From Pelagerythrobacter sp041912895 (lineage in GTDB: Bacteria; Pseudomonadota; Alphaproteobacteria; Sphingomonadales; Sphingomonadaceae): a DNA stretch of 64,000 nucleotides. A model generated the notes under the pieces. It made no database searches. It saw only the letters and a program-made list of their open reading frames with translations, and had not been told where the DNA came from. Below, piece by piece: positions 50,900-60,648 of this stretch. How positions within the stretch are numbered: the first letter of the stretch is position 1; the number at the start of each line of letters is the position of its first letter. The DNA lies in NCBI RefSeq assembly GCF_041912895.1, contig NZ_JAYSGI010000003.1:186001-250000 (forward strand), read 5' to 3'. The position numbers and the translations under genes are program-made.

Positions 50900-53656
50900 A
50901 TGAACAGCCGTTTCGTTTCGCGTCGTGCCAAGGCCCTGCTGCTCGCGAGCGGCGCCGTGCTTTTGCCGAGCGCCGCAGCCGCGCAGGATAGCGCGACACT
51001 CGATCCCGCAGAAGTCGGTGAGGAGGCCGTCGCCGACGTCGCCGCCACCGAGAACGTGATCGTCGTGTCCGGTTTTCGCGAATCGCTCAACGCCGCGATC
51101 GACGCCAAGCGCGACGCGGTCGGCCAGGTCGACGTGATCGTGGCCGAGGATATCGCCAAGTTCCCCGACACCAACCTGGCCGAATCGCTCCAGCGCATTC
51201 CGGGCGTGGCCATCGAACGCGATGCGGGCGAAGGGCGGCAGATCACCGTGCGCGGCCTCGGCGCGCAGTTCACGCGTGTGCGCGTCAACGGAATGGAAAC
51301 GATCGCGACCTCGGTCGACGGCGCTTCGTTCAACCGCGACCGCGCGTTCGACTTCAACGTCTTCGCGTCCGAACTGTTCAACTCGATCGTGGTCAACAAG
51401 ACCGCTTCGGCCAAGCTCGACGAGGGTTCGCTCGGCGCGGTGATCGATCTCAACACCGGCAGCCCGCTCGCCTATGGCGCGGGCACCAAGCTCGTCGCTT
51501 CGGCGCAGGCGCGCTACAACACGCTGAACGAGGACATTTCGCCGCGTCTCGCCGGCCTCGCCGCGTGGACCAATGCCGACGAAACGTTCGGGGTTTCGGC
51601 CTCGGTTGCCTGGTCGAAGTACGAGACGCCCGAACTGGGCAACAATTCGGTGCGCTGGGCGCAGGCCGCATTCCGCTCGGTCGACGGGGTCGACTGCGCC
51701 GCGAACCCTGCCGACGCTGGTTGCGCCGAAGTCGCCGACGCCTTCCACCCGCGCATTCCGCGCTACGGCCTGGTCAACCACGAGCGCGAGCGCCTGGGCG
51801 CCACCGGCGCGATCCAGTTCCGCCCATCCGACCGCACCAACATCGAGGTCAACGCGCTCTATTCGAACTTCAAGGAAGATCGCGACGAATACTGGGGCGA
51901 AGTCTTGCTGCGCTCCGAGGAAGACGGGATCGACGTCACCAACTACACCATCGATGGCGACAACAATCTCATCCGCGCGGATCTGAACAATGCCTATATC
52001 CGCAACGAGCGCTATCACCGCGAAAGCGAAACCGATTTCTACCAGATTTCGGGCAAGCTGGAGCAGGGCTTCGGCGATTTCAACGCCACCCTGTTCGGCG
52101 GGATTTCCAAATCCGATGCGTCGATTCCGGTCGAGACGAGCCTGATGTTCGACGATCTCGACGGCGTCTACAGCTACGATTACACGGACATGGAATTCCC
52201 GCTGCTGGTGTTCGGCACCGACGTGACCGATCCGACCAATTTCGAGCTCGCCGAATTCCGCGACCGCCCGAGCAGCGTCGAGAACAAGTTCAAGACCGTT
52301 TCGTTCGACCTCGAGTGGGAGGCGACCGACGGGCTGGTGCTGTCGGCCGGGCCGTTCTTCCGGCAGTACGACTTCTTCACCACCGGCGCGCGGCGCGACA
52401 GCACCTATTGCGCCGCCTTCGACTGCGCGCCGGGCACCAACGGGCTTCCCGTCACCGCCGATATCGCCGAACTGTTCGAGCTCGGCGACGCCGGGCAGCC
52501 CGACGGCAACACGAATTCGTGGGTCGTCCCCGATCTCGACGCGATCACCGACCTGATCGATCTCTACGGCATCCCCGCGGTCACCGCGCAGGGCGACGAG
52601 CGCGAGGTGCGCGAGCAGACGAAGGGCGGATATTTCCAGACCGATTTCGACATCGATCCGGGCGTGAGGATAACGGGCAACTTCGGCGTCCGGTACATTC
52701 GCACCGACCAGCGCTCGCGCGGGTTCGTCAGCGGGCAGTACGTCACGATCGAACGCGATTACGACGATTTCCTCCCCGCGGTGAACGTCAACGTCTTTCC
52801 GACCGACGATTTCATCATCCGTGGGGCGATCGCCAAGGTGCTCACGCGTCCGTCGCTCGGCAGCCTCACGCCGGGCGGCTCGGTCGACCAGTTCAACTTC
52901 CGTATCTCGACTGGCAACCCGTTCATCGAGCCCTACCGAGCGACCAACTACGACCTGTCGTTCGAATGGTACTTCGACCAGGGGGCGCTGCTCTCGCTCG
53001 CGCTGTTCCAGAAGGACGTCGAGAGTTTCCCGATCGGCGATTCGATCGAGATCACCTACGCCCAGAGCGGGTTGCCGCTCTCGCTCCTCACGCCCGGCAC
53101 GCCCGCCTACCAGGCGGTGGTCGACGGCGAAGATCCGGGGCGACTGTTCGAATCGCGTACGACGATCAACGGCGAGGGCGCGAGTATAAAGGGCGCCGAG
53201 CTGGGCCTGAACCTGCCGTTCTCGGTCTTCGGCGACGCGTTGAGCGACTTCGGTGTGCTCGGCAACGTGACGTATGTCGACAGCTCGGCGGATACGGATT
53301 TCGGTGGCGATGTCGGGGTTCTCACCCGCTCGTTCTTCGGCGTGTCGAAGTATTCGGCGAACGGCACGGTCTATTACGACAACGGCCGCTTCTCGGTCCG
53401 CGTCTCGGGCGCCTACCGCAGCGAGTACATCACCGGCAGCAGCGGCAACAACAACATCTACGAAGGGTTCGACCCGACGTTCAACCTCGATGCCTCGATC
53501 CGCTACAAGCTGACCGACAACATCGAACTGACGCTCGACGGGAACAACCTGACCGACGAATACCGCTATCGCTGGGTCGACGATTTCGCCCGCCGCAATT
53601 ACGAGAACAACCACTTCGGGCGGATCATCATGGCCGGCGCACGCGTCGAATTCTGA
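50900..53656 (+). CDS. TonB-dependent receptor for pectin oligosaccharides
   Basis: 918 residues. A signal peptide (SAAAAQD) and a TonB-box-like NVIVVSGF precede the plug: AKFPDTNLAESLQRIPGVAIERDAGEGRQITVRG is family-typical (quoted here as AKFPDTNLAESLQRIPGVAI and GEGRQITVRGLG). The long barrel ends in MAGARVEF with a terminal Phe. FPDTNLAESLQRIPGVAI marks the carbohydrate-type (TIGR01782) receptors of sphingomonads and Caulobacter. It should import large oligogalacturonides. GGAGGAG lies before the ATG. It heads the esterase, GH43 and TRAP genes. Confidence 0.92.
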   Translation: MNSRFVSRRAKALLLASGAVLLPSAAAAQDSATLDPAEVGEEAVADVAATENVIVVSGFRESLNAAIDAKRDAVGQVDVIVAEDIAKFPDTNLAESLQRIPGVAIERDAGEGRQITVRGLGAQFTRVRVNGMETIATSVDGASFNRDRAFDFNVFASELFNSIVVNKTASAKLDEGSLGAVIDLNTGSPLAYGAGTKLVASAQARYNTLNEDISPRLAGLAAWTNADETFGVSASVAWSKYETPELGNNSVRWAQAAFRSVDGVDCAANPADAGCAEVADAFHPRIPRYGLVNHERERLGATGAIQFRPSDRTNIEVNALYSNFKEDRDEYWGEVLLRSEEDGIDVTNYTIDGDNNLIRADLNNAYIRNERYHRESETDFYQISGKLEQGFGDFNATLFGGISKSDASIPVETSLMFDDLDGVYSYDYTDMEFPLLVFGTDVTDPTNFELAEFRDRPSSVENKFKTVSFDLEWEATDGLVLSAGPFFRQYDFFTTGARRDSTYCAAFDCAPGTNGLPVTADIAELFELGDAGQPDGNTNSWVVPDLDAITDLIDLYGIPAVTAQGDEREVREQTKGGYFQTDFDIDPGVRITGNFGVRYIRTDQRSRGFVSGQYVTIERDYDDFLPAVNVNVFPTDDFIIRGAIAKVLTRPSLGSLTPGGSVDQFNFRISTGNPFIEPYRATNYDLSFEWYFDQGALLSLALFQKDVESFPIGDSIEITYAQSGLPLSLLTPGTPAYQAVVDGEDPGRLFESRTTINGEGASIKGAELGLNLPFSVFGDALSDFGVLGNVTYVDSSADTDFGGDVGVLTRSFFGVSKYSANGTVYYDNGRFSVRVSGAYRSEYITGSSGNNNIYEGFDPTFNLDASIRYKLTDNIELTLDGNNLTDEYRYRWVDDFARRNYENNHFGRIIMAGARVEF

Positions 53657-53692
53657 CGGGCCCCGAGGGTCGCAAACAAGGCGGGTCTGCAG

Positions 53693-54694
53693 ATGAAGAG
53701 CGATCGCAGGACACTGCTCGGAGCTGGCGTGCTCATGTCGATCTTCGGGTCGGCCAGGCTTGCGGCGCAGACCGCGCCGCCGGCGGCCGGGGGGGAGCTT
53801 CCCCCCGGCCTGCCGCAGCCCGGGGAAACCATCGATCTCTGGCCGAACGGCGCGCCGGGCATGCCCGCGCAGCCACCGGTCGAGACAACCACCGAGCGAT
53901 CGGAAGACGCGCTCGTGACCGACCGCGCGGTGCTGGGTATCACGGTGCCCCGCATGGCGGTGTTCCGGCCCGACCGGCCCAACGGGGCGGCGGTGCTGTT
54001 GATGCCGGGCGGCGGCTACCGTCATGTCGTGGTCGACAAGGAGGGCTACGAGATGGCCCGCTGGCTGACCGCGCGTGGTTTCACCGCTTTCGTGCTGTTC
54101 TATCGCTTGCCCTACGACGGCTGGGAGGCAGGGCCCGATGTCTGCCTGTCGGACGCGCAGCGCGCCATGCGGCTGATCCGCCATCGCCACGCCGACTTCG
54201 CGATCGATCCCGAGCGCGTGGCCGCGATGGGCTTTTCCGCCGGCGGTCACCTCTGCGCCGATCTCGGCACCCGCTTCGCGCGCAGGACATACGCGCCGGT
54301 CGACGATGCCGATGCGCTGAGCGCGAAGCCGGTCTGCGCCGCGCCGATCTATCCGGTTGTATCGATGAGCCTGCCGCACGCGCACCCCGGGTCGCGCGAA
54401 TTGCTGCTCGGTGCCGACCCGTCGCCAGAGCTGGAGGCGGCGCATTCGCCCGACCGCATGATGCCCGGCGACGCGCCGCCGTTCTTCCTGCTCCATGCGG
54501 AAGACGACGACGTTGTGCCGGTCGAGAACACGCTGCTGTTGCGTGCCGGGCTGAAGGCGCGCGGCATTCGGGTGGAAACGCATCTGTTCGAGCATGGCGG
54601 ACACGGCTTCGGGCTGCGCAAGGCGGTCGGCAAGCCGGTGGAGGCGTGGCCCGAACTCTGGCGCGCATGGACGAAAGGGGCGGGACTGGGATGA
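53693..54694 (+). CDS. Secreted alpha/beta-hydrolase, probable pectin or hemicellulose esterase
   Basis: 333 residues with a twin-arginine-type signal (MKSDRRTLLGAGVLMSI). The hydrolase domain has VLLMPGGGYRHVV (oxyanion hole), VAAMGFSAGGHLCADL (catalytic Ser), HAEDDDVVPVENTL (Asp) and EHGGHGFGLRK (His). Such enzymes remove acetyl or feruloyl groups from plant polysaccharides. The stop overlaps the start of the GH43 gene (ATGA). Confidence 0.82.
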   Translation: MKSDRRTLLGAGVLMSIFGSARLAAQTAPPAAGGELPPGLPQPGETIDLWPNGAPGMPAQPPVETTTERSEDALVTDRAVLGITVPRMAVFRPDRPNGAAVLLMPGGGYRHVVVDKEGYEMARWLTARGFTAFVLFYRLPYDGWEAGPDVCLSDAQRAMRLIRHRHADFAIDPERVAAMGFSAGGHLCADLGTRFARRTYAPVDDADALSAKPVCAAPIYPVVSMSLPHAHPGSRELLLGADPSPELEAAHSPDRMMPGDAPPFFLLHAEDDDVVPVENTLLLRAGLKARGIRVETHLFEHGGHGFGLRKAVGKPVEAWPELWRAWTKGAGLG

Positions 54695-56316
54695 ATTTTC
54701 GCGCAGACAGGCGATCGCTTCTGGCAGGGGCAGGTGCGGCGGGGTTCGCTTCGGCGGTCGGCTTTGCACCCGGCGCGGCGCGCGCGCAGGCGTCGGCGCA
54801 AGGCGCTTCGACAGAGCGCTCCTACCGCCGCGGTTTCGACAACCAGCGCGTGCCCGATCAGGGTGATGGCACGTTCCTCAACCCGCTGATCTCCGGCGAT
54901 CGGCCCGATCCCGCGGTGCTCAAGGACGGCGACGACTACTATGTCACGTTCTCGACCTTCGATGCCTATCCGGGGCTGACGATCTGGCATTCGCGCGATC
55001 TGGTGAACTGGCGGCCGCTCCAGCCCGCGCTCTACCGCAACATCGGCTCGGTCTGGGCGCCGAGCCTGCACAAGGATCGCGGGCGCTACCTGCTCTACAT
55101 CCCGGTTAAGGCGCAGCCGAACGATACGTTCGTGACCTGGGCGGACAGCATCGAAGGGCCGTGGAGCGATCCCGTCCCGCTGGGCCTGCCCGATCACATC
55201 GACCCTTGCCATGCCGTGGCGGAAGACGGCAGCCGCTGGCTGTTCCTGTCGGGCGGCGACCGGGTGCGCCTGTCCGAAGACAACCTCTCGCTCGCGGGCG
55301 AGATCGAGCACGTCTACGATCCCTGGCGCTATCCGTCGGACTGGGTGGTCGAGGGCTTCGCGCCGGAAGGGCCGAAGATCCATCGCATCGGCGACTGGTT
55401 CTACATGCTGACCGCGATCGGCGGGACCGCCGGGCCGCCCACCGGCCACATGGTGATCGCGGCCCGCTCGCGCTCGCTGCACGGGCCGTGGGAGCATCAC
55501 CCGGGCAATCCGCTGGTGCGCACGACCTCGATCGACGAAGCCTGGTGGTCGCGTGGCCACGCCTCGCTGGTCGAAGGGCCGGACGGGAGCTGGTGGTCGC
55601 TCTATCACGGCTATGAAAACGACTTCTGGACGCTGGGCCGCCAGTGCCTGCTCGATCCGGTGCGCTTCACGCCCGACGGCTGGTTCGAGATGACCGGTGG
55701 CGACCTGTCGCGCCCGATCGCCAAGCCCAAGGGCGGCGAGGCGCAGCCGCACGGCATGACGCTGAGCGACGATTTCTCGGGGCCGCTGGCGCTCGGCAGC
55801 AAGTGGGCGTTCTTCCGCCCCGGCGCGGACGAAGAGGCGCGCGTGCGCGTGGCGGACGGCGCGTTGCACTTCGCCGGGCGGGGCGAGGCCCCTTCGACCG
55901 GCTCGCCGCTGCTGCTCACCGCGGGCGACCGCAGCTACAGCTTCGAATGCGACATCGAGATCGCGCCGGGCGGACGCGCTGGGCTGATCCTGTTCTACGA
56001 CGACAAGCTCTATTGCGGGCTGGGCTTCGACGGCGAGCGGTTCGTGACGCACCAGTACGGGATCGAGCGCGCGCGCCCCGATAACCCGCACGGTGGCCGG
56101 ATGCGAATGCGGGTCACCAACCGCGAGAACATCGTGACGTTCGACACGAGCGGCGACGATGGGCGCACCTGGCACCGGTTCGACCGCGGGATGGAGGTGT
56201 CGGGCTATCATCACAACGTGCGCGGCGGGTTCCTCATGCTGCGCCCGGGGCTCTATGCTGCCGGTCCGGGCGAAGCGAAGTTCCGCGATTTCCGCTTCAC
56301 CGCGCTCGACGACTGA
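54691..56316 (+). CDS. Secreted glycoside hydrolase family 43-type enzyme
   Basis: 541 residues. A twin-arginine-type signal (FRADRRSLLAGAGAAG) precedes a five-bladed propeller: NPLISGDRPDPAVLKDGDDYYVTFSTF holds the catalytic Asp (quoted as GDRPDPAVLKDGDDYYVTFS), then VWAPSLHKDRGRYLLY, DPCHAVAEDGSRWLFLSG, VEGFAPEGPKIHRIGDWFYM with the Glu, and SRGHASLVEG. A C-terminal beta-sandwich (~370-541) looks like a DUF1349/concanavalin module. GH43 enzymes trim arabinose or xylose side chains; here arabinan of pectin is likely. Confidence 0.88.
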   Translation: MNFRADRRSLLAGAGAAGFASAVGFAPGAARAQASAQGASTERSYRRGFDNQRVPDQGDGTFLNPLISGDRPDPAVLKDGDDYYVTFSTFDAYPGLTIWHSRDLVNWRPLQPALYRNIGSVWAPSLHKDRGRYLLYIPVKAQPNDTFVTWADSIEGPWSDPVPLGLPDHIDPCHAVAEDGSRWLFLSGGDRVRLSEDNLSLAGEIEHVYDPWRYPSDWVVEGFAPEGPKIHRIGDWFYMLTAIGGTAGPPTGHMVIAARSRSLHGPWEHHPGNPLVRTTSIDEAWWSRGHASLVEGPDGSWWSLYHGYENDFWTLGRQCLLDPVRFTPDGWFEMTGGDLSRPIAKPKGGEAQPHGMTLSDDFSGPLALGSKWAFFRPGADEEARVRVADGALHFAGRGEAPSTGSPLLLTAGDRSYSFECDIEIAPGGRAGLILFYDDKLYCGLGFDGERFVTHQYGIERARPDNPHGGRMRMRVTNRENIVTFDTSGDDGRTWHRFDRGMEVSGYHHNVRGGFLMLRPGLYAAGPGEAKFRDFRFTALDD

Positions 56317-56335
56317 AAAGGACGCTCACCCACCG

Positions 56336-57343
56336 ATGCCGGACCGTAGCCACATCTCGCGCCGCTCGCTGCTGGCAGGCGGCATCGCGCTTTCGGCAGC
56401 CGTGGCGCTGCCCGGGTGCAAGGCGCAGATGACCGGGCTTCTCACCAGCGCCGACGCGCATCCGGCAGACTATCCCACGGTGCGCGCGGTCGAATTCATG
56501 GGGCGTTGGCTGGCCGAGCGGACCGCCGGACGGCTAGGCATCAAGGTCTTCCCCGGCGGACAGCTCGGCAGCGAAACCGACACGCTCGAGATCACCAGCT
56601 TCGGCGGGCTCGACATCAACCGGGTGAACTTCGCGCCGCTCAATTCGGTCGAGCCGATGACGCTGCCGTTCTCGTTGCCGTTCGTGTTCGAATCGGTCGC
56701 GCACATGCGGCGCGTGGTCGACAGCGCGGTGGGCGACGAGGTGCTCGCCGCGATGGAACCGCACGGGTTGATCGGGCTGTGCATCTACGATTCGGGCGCG
56801 CGCAATTTCTACAACACCCGCCGCGCGATCCGGACCCCGGCGGATATGGCTGGGCTCAAGCTGCGGGTGCCCGCGTCGGACCTCTATGTCGCGATGATCA
56901 ACGCGATGGGCGCGAACGCGGTGCCGATCCCTTACAACGAGGTTTACCAGTCGCTCGCCCAAGGCGTGATCGACGGGGCGGAGAACAACTGGCCCTCGTT
57001 CGTCAGCGCGCGGCATTACGAGGTGGCGAACTACCTGAGCCTGTCCGAGCATCTGCTCACCCCCGAAGCGCTGGTGATGAGCAAGGCGAGCTGGGACAAT
57101 ATGCCGCCCGGCGATCGCGCGCTGGTGCGGCAGGCCGCGCAGCTGTCGGTCGCCGAAATGCGCCGCCTGTGGGACGCGCGCGTCGAGGAAGCGAAGGCGA
57201 CGATCGCGCAATCGTCGGTCGAGGTGAACGAGGTCGACAAGGAGGCCTTCTCGGCGCTGATGCGGCCGGTGTGGGACCGGTTCATCACCACGCCGGCGCA
57301 GAAAGCGATGGTCGCGCGGATTCTCGAAATGGGGGAGGGGTGA
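56336..57343 (+). CDS. TRAP transporter solute-binding protein (DctP family)
   Basis: 335 residues. The N-terminus SHISRRSLLAGGIALSAAVALPGC has a twin-arginine and a cysteine for lipid attachment. The binding protein has GLDINRVNFAPLNSVEPMT, LGIKVFPGGQLG, a GLKLRVPASDLYVAM strand, PIPYNEVYQSLAQGVIDGAENN (quoted as PYNEVYQSLAQGVIDGAENN), and the RIL tail. The arginine in LRVP contacts carboxylates in the family, so an uronate is a fitting ligand. It is followed three bases later by the small permease. Confidence 0.93.
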   Translation: MPDRSHISRRSLLAGGIALSAAVALPGCKAQMTGLLTSADAHPADYPTVRAVEFMGRWLAERTAGRLGIKVFPGGQLGSETDTLEITSFGGLDINRVNFAPLNSVEPMTLPFSLPFVFESVAHMRRVVDSAVGDEVLAAMEPHGLIGLCIYDSGARNFYNTRRAIRTPADMAGLKLRVPASDLYVAMINAMGANAVPIPYNEVYQSLAQGVIDGAENNWPSFVSARHYEVANYLSLSEHLLTPEALVMSKASWDNMPPGDRALVRQAAQLSVAEMRRLWDARVEEAKATIAQSSVEVNEVDKEAFSALMRPVWDRFITTPAQKAMVARILEMGEG

Positions 57344-57345
57344 AA

Positions 57346-57825
57346 ATGGCCGCGACGATTGCGCGCCTGCTGGTGGCGTTCGGCTCGGCCGGGCTGGTCG
57401 CGATGACCGCGGTCATCGGCTGGCAGGTCTTCGGGCGCTTCGTGCTCGATGCAAGCCCTTCGTGGACCGAGCAGGCCTCGCTCGTGCTGATGATCTGGTA
57501 CGTCATGTTCGCGTCCGCCGCGGGCGTGTGGGAAGGCTTCCACATCCGCATCGCGTTGCTCGAGGAACGGCTGGGTGAGAAGGCGCGGCCGCTCGCGCGG
57601 ATCGTCGCCACGGTGGTGGCCGCGATCGGCCTCGTATTGCTCGTCTATGGCGCGCAGATGTGCTGGATCGTGCGCGGCAACGTGATCCCCTCGCTCGGGA
57701 TCAGCCGCGCGGTCGCCTATTTCCCGCTGCCCGTTTCGGGCCTGCTGATGGCGCTGTTCGCGCTGCCGCAGATCCTCACCGGGCGGCATCCCGCCGACCG
57801 GGCGGCAGAGGAAGGGGCCGCCTAA
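57346..57825 (+). CDS. TRAP transporter small permease (DctQ)
   Basis: 159 residues with four membrane helices. It has the DctQ features VFGRFVLDASPSWTEQASL and IWYVMFASAAGVWEGFHI. It joins DctM in the inner membrane to drive sodium-coupled uptake. Its stop overlaps the DctM start by one base. Confidence 0.92.
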   Translation: MAATIARLLVAFGSAGLVAMTAVIGWQVFGRFVLDASPSWTEQASLVLMIWYVMFASAAGVWEGFHIRIALLEERLGEKARPLARIVATVVAAIGLVLLVYGAQMCWIVRGNVIPSLGISRAVAYFPLPVSGLLMALFALPQILTGRHPADRAAEEGAA

Positions 57826-59108
57826 TGGAACTGCTGATCCTCTTCGGCGTGCTGTTCCTCATGCTCGCGATCGGCGTGCCGGTCGCGTTCTCGCTGCTCG
57901 CCGCCTCGCTCGCCTGCTTCCTCGCGATGGGCATTCCCCCGATCGTGGCGGTCCAGCGGGTCGGCGCGGGCATCAGCGTGTTCACGCTGATGGCGATCCC
58001 GTTCTTCATCTTCGCGGGCGACCTCATGTACCGCGCAGGCATCGCCGAGCGGCTGGTGCGCGTTGCCGACGCCGCCGTCGGGCGCGTGCGCGGCGGGCTC
58101 GGCATCGTCGATGTCGGCGCCTCGATGATGTTCGGCGCGGTGTCCGGCTCGGCCATCGCGAGCGCCTCGGCGATCGGATCGACGATGGTGCCGCTGATGA
58201 AGGACAAGGGCTATCCGGGCGACTATGCGGTCAACGTCACCGTGACCGCGGCGATCGTCGGGCTGCTGATCCCGCCGTCGCACAACATGATCATCTATTC
58301 GGCCGCTTCGGGTATCGGCGTGTCGATCGGCGACCTGTTTCTGGCCGGCGTATTTCCCGGCCTGCTGACCGGCCTGATGTTGATGGCGATGGCCTGGATC
58401 GTCGCCAAGCGGCGCAGCCTTCCGTTCGGCCGGTTCCCCGGGTGGCGCGAATTCGTCCGCGCCGCCGCCTATGCCTTCCCCGGCCTGATGACCGCGGTAA
58501 TCATCATGGGTGGCATCCTGAGCGGCTTCTTCACCGCGACCGAAAGTTCGGCGATCGCGGCGATCTACACCGTGCTGATCGGCGTCTTCGTATATCGCAG
58601 CCTCGGCTGGAAAGGTTTCTGGGAAGCGGCGGGCAAATCGGTGCGCACCGCGTCGATGGTGCTGTTCATCATCGCGGCGGCGACGGCTTTCGGCTTCGCG
58701 CTGGCGCTGCTGGAAGTGCCCGCGGCGCTCGGCGCGCTGATCGGCTTCATCACCGAGAATCCGCTGCTTACGCTGCTGATCATCAACCTGATGCTGCTGG
58801 CGCTGGGCACGTTCATGGACATGGCGCCGCTGATCGTGATCACCACGCCGATCTTCCTGCCCGTGGCGATGGGCGTGGGGGTCGATCCGGTGCACTTCGG
58901 GATCATCATGATGCTCAATCTCGGTATCGGTCTGGTGACGCCGCCGGTGGGATCGGTCCTGTTCGTCGGATCGGCGGTGGGGGGCATTCCGGTGACCGCG
59001 CTGGTGCGCACGATCTGGCCGTTCTACGCCACGTTGCTCGCCGCGCTGGCGCTCGTCACCTACGTTCCGGCCCTGTCGCTGTGGCTGCCGGGGGTGATGG
59101 CGCAGTAG
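57825..59108 (+). CDS. TRAP transporter large permease (DctM)
   Basis: 427 residues with about 12 membrane helices. Signatures include PFFIFAGDLMYRAGIAERLVRVADA, GAVSGSAIASASAIGSTMVPLMKDKGY (quoted as GSAIASASAIGSTMVPLMKD), GLLIPPSHNMIIY and FHFGIIMMLNLGIGLVTPPVGSVLF-like sequence near the end. It is the ion-coupled translocation subunit for the uronate-binding protein. Convergent with the altronate dehydratase gene, six bases away. Confidence 0.95.
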   Translation: MELLILFGVLFLMLAIGVPVAFSLLAASLACFLAMGIPPIVAVQRVGAGISVFTLMAIPFFIFAGDLMYRAGIAERLVRVADAAVGRVRGGLGIVDVGASMMFGAVSGSAIASASAIGSTMVPLMKDKGYPGDYAVNVTVTAAIVGLLIPPSHNMIIYSAASGIGVSIGDLFLAGVFPGLLTGLMLMAMAWIVAKRRSLPFGRFPGWREFVRAAAYAFPGLMTAVIIMGGILSGFFTATESSAIAAIYTVLIGVFVYRSLGWKGFWEAAGKSVRTASMVLFIIAAATAFGFALALLEVPAALGALIGFITENPLLTLLIINLMLLALGTFMDMAPLIVITTPIFLPVAMGVGVDPVHFGIIMMLNLGIGLVTPPVGSVLFVGSAVGGIPVTALVRTIWPFYATLLAALALVTYVPALSLWLPGVMAQ

Positions 59109-59114
59109 TGGCCG

Positions 59115-60593
59115 TCAGAGCGTGACGCCGCGCTTCCAGATGGAGATCACGCGCTGCCCGCTGCGCTCGGCGGCGGTCGGCTCTCCGCTGGCGATGGCGA
59201 GCAGGTGATCGGCGAAGGCGTCCGCCACGGCATCCTGGCCTTCGCTCAGCACCCGCCCGGCGTCGAAGTCGATCCAGCGCGCCTTTTCCTCGGCCAGCTT
59301 CGAGTTCGATGCGACCTTCACCGTCGGCACGGGAAAGCCCAACGGGGTTCCGCGCCCGGTGGTGAACAGGATCATTGTCGCCCCGGCCGCCGCCAGCGCG
59401 GTCGAGGACACCGCGTCGTTGCCCGGGGCTTCGAGCAGGGTAAGCCCGGGCTCCGTGGCCTGCGCACCATAGTCGATCACGTCGACCAGCGGCGCCTGTC
59501 CGCCCTTCTGCACCGCGCCGAGCGACTTTTCCTCGAGCGTGGTGATCCCGCCCGCGATATTGCCCGGCGAGGGGTTTTCCGAAACCGGCTGCCCCTGATC
59601 GAGGAAATAGCGTTTGAAGCGGTTGAGCAGCGCCGCCGCATCCTCGAACACCTCGGGCGAGGCCGCGCGCCCGAACAGCGCGTCTTCCGCGCCGAAGATT
59701 TCCGGGATTTCGGTGAGTATCGCCCGCGCGCCCGATGCGGCGAGACGATCGCTAAAGCGTCCGAGCAGCGGATTGGCCGTGAGCCCCGAAAGCGCGTCCG
59801 AGCCGCCGCATTTCAGGCCGATCGCGAGCGCGGAGGCGGGCGCTTCCTCGCGCCGGGCCAAGGCGAGGTCCTCGGCCAGTTCGCCGACCAAGGCCAGCGC
59901 GCGGTCGCGCTCGTCGCCTGGCTCCTGCGCGCGCATGATCCGCAGCTTGCTCCGCGCTTCGGCGGGGACGGCGGCCACCAGGTCGTCGAGCTGGTTCGAT
60001 TCGCAGCCGAGCCCGATCAGCACGACACCGCCCGCATTGGGATTGGCGCAGAGGCCCGCGAGCGCGCAGCGGGTGCCGGCGAGATCGTCGCCGAGTTGCG
60101 AGCAGCCGTGCGGATGGCCGAATCCGGCCACCGCATCGACTTTGCCCGAATGCAACAGCGCGGCCTCGCGCGCCACGTCCTCGGCCAGCGGCGCGACGCA
60201 GCCCACGGTGGGCAGGAGCCAGATCTCGTTGCGCGTGGCGAAGCGGCCGTCGGCGCGCCGATAGCCGCGCCACGAAGGCAGCGGGGGGGCGTCGCCGGTG
60301 GTGCCCGTCGCCGCAACGGGGCGGTAGGCGAGTTCGCCCGAGAGGCAGGTGGCGAGATTGTGCGTGTGGACGTGATCGCCCGCCGCGATTGCCTGCGTGG
60401 CGCGCCCGATCCGCGCGCCGAAACGGTGGACCGCTGCTCCCGCGGCGACGGGCGTCAGCGCGAACTTGTGACCCTGCGGAATTTCCGAGCGCACGCGGAC
60501 GCTCACTCCGTTGGCCTCGACGTCCGTGCCGAGTGGGATCGGTCGCAGTGCGGTTGCGACATCGTCCACCGGATGGGCGCGAATTGCCTCCAC
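59115..60593 (-). CDS. uxaA: Altronate dehydratase (UxaA family)
   Basis: 492 residues. An N-terminal SAF domain (ATALRPIPLGTDVEANGVSV, GHKFALTPVAAGAAVHRFG) and a C-terminal UxaA domain (VGCVAPLAEDVAR, GFGHPHGCSQLGDDL, IGLGCESNQLDDLV, SALAIGLKCGGSDALSGLTANP) are both present in one chain. It removes water from D-altronate to give 2-keto-3-deoxygluconate. I chose the GTG at 60593, with GGGAG eight bases upstream, because the longer open frame runs through the operator at 60649-60663. Confidence 0.9.
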   Translation of the reverse strand: MEAIRAHPVDDVATALRPIPLGTDVEANGVSVRVRSEIPQGHKFALTPVAAGAAVHRFGARIGRATQAIAAGDHVHTHNLATCLSGELAYRPVAATGTTGDAPPLPSWRGYRRADGRFATRNEIWLLPTVGCVAPLAEDVAREAALLHSGKVDAVAGFGHPHGCSQLGDDLAGTRCALAGLCANPNAGGVVLIGLGCESNQLDDLVAAVPAEARSKLRIMRAQEPGDERDRALALVGELAEDLALARREEAPASALAIGLKCGGSDALSGLTANPLLGRFSDRLAASGARAILTEIPEIFGAEDALFGRAASPEVFEDAAALLNRFKRYFLDQGQPVSENPSPGNIAGGITTLEEKSLGAVQKGGQAPLVDVIDYGAQATEPGLTLLEAPGNDAVSSTALAAAGATMILFTTGRGTPLGFPVPTVKVASNSKLAEEKARWIDFDAGRVLSEGQDAVADAFADHLLAIASGEPTAAERSGQRVISIWKRGVTL

Positions 60594-60648
60594 TGGTGTC
60601 TCCCTACCGATGGGGTGCCATAGCCATAGAATCGCGGAATTGCGTTTA

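Noticed and set aside
50813..54769. A 1318-codon minus-strand frame opposite the TonB receptor
   Set aside because: Same antisense artefact; the composition is low-complexity and the plus-strand receptor is unmistakable. It would also run through the operator region.
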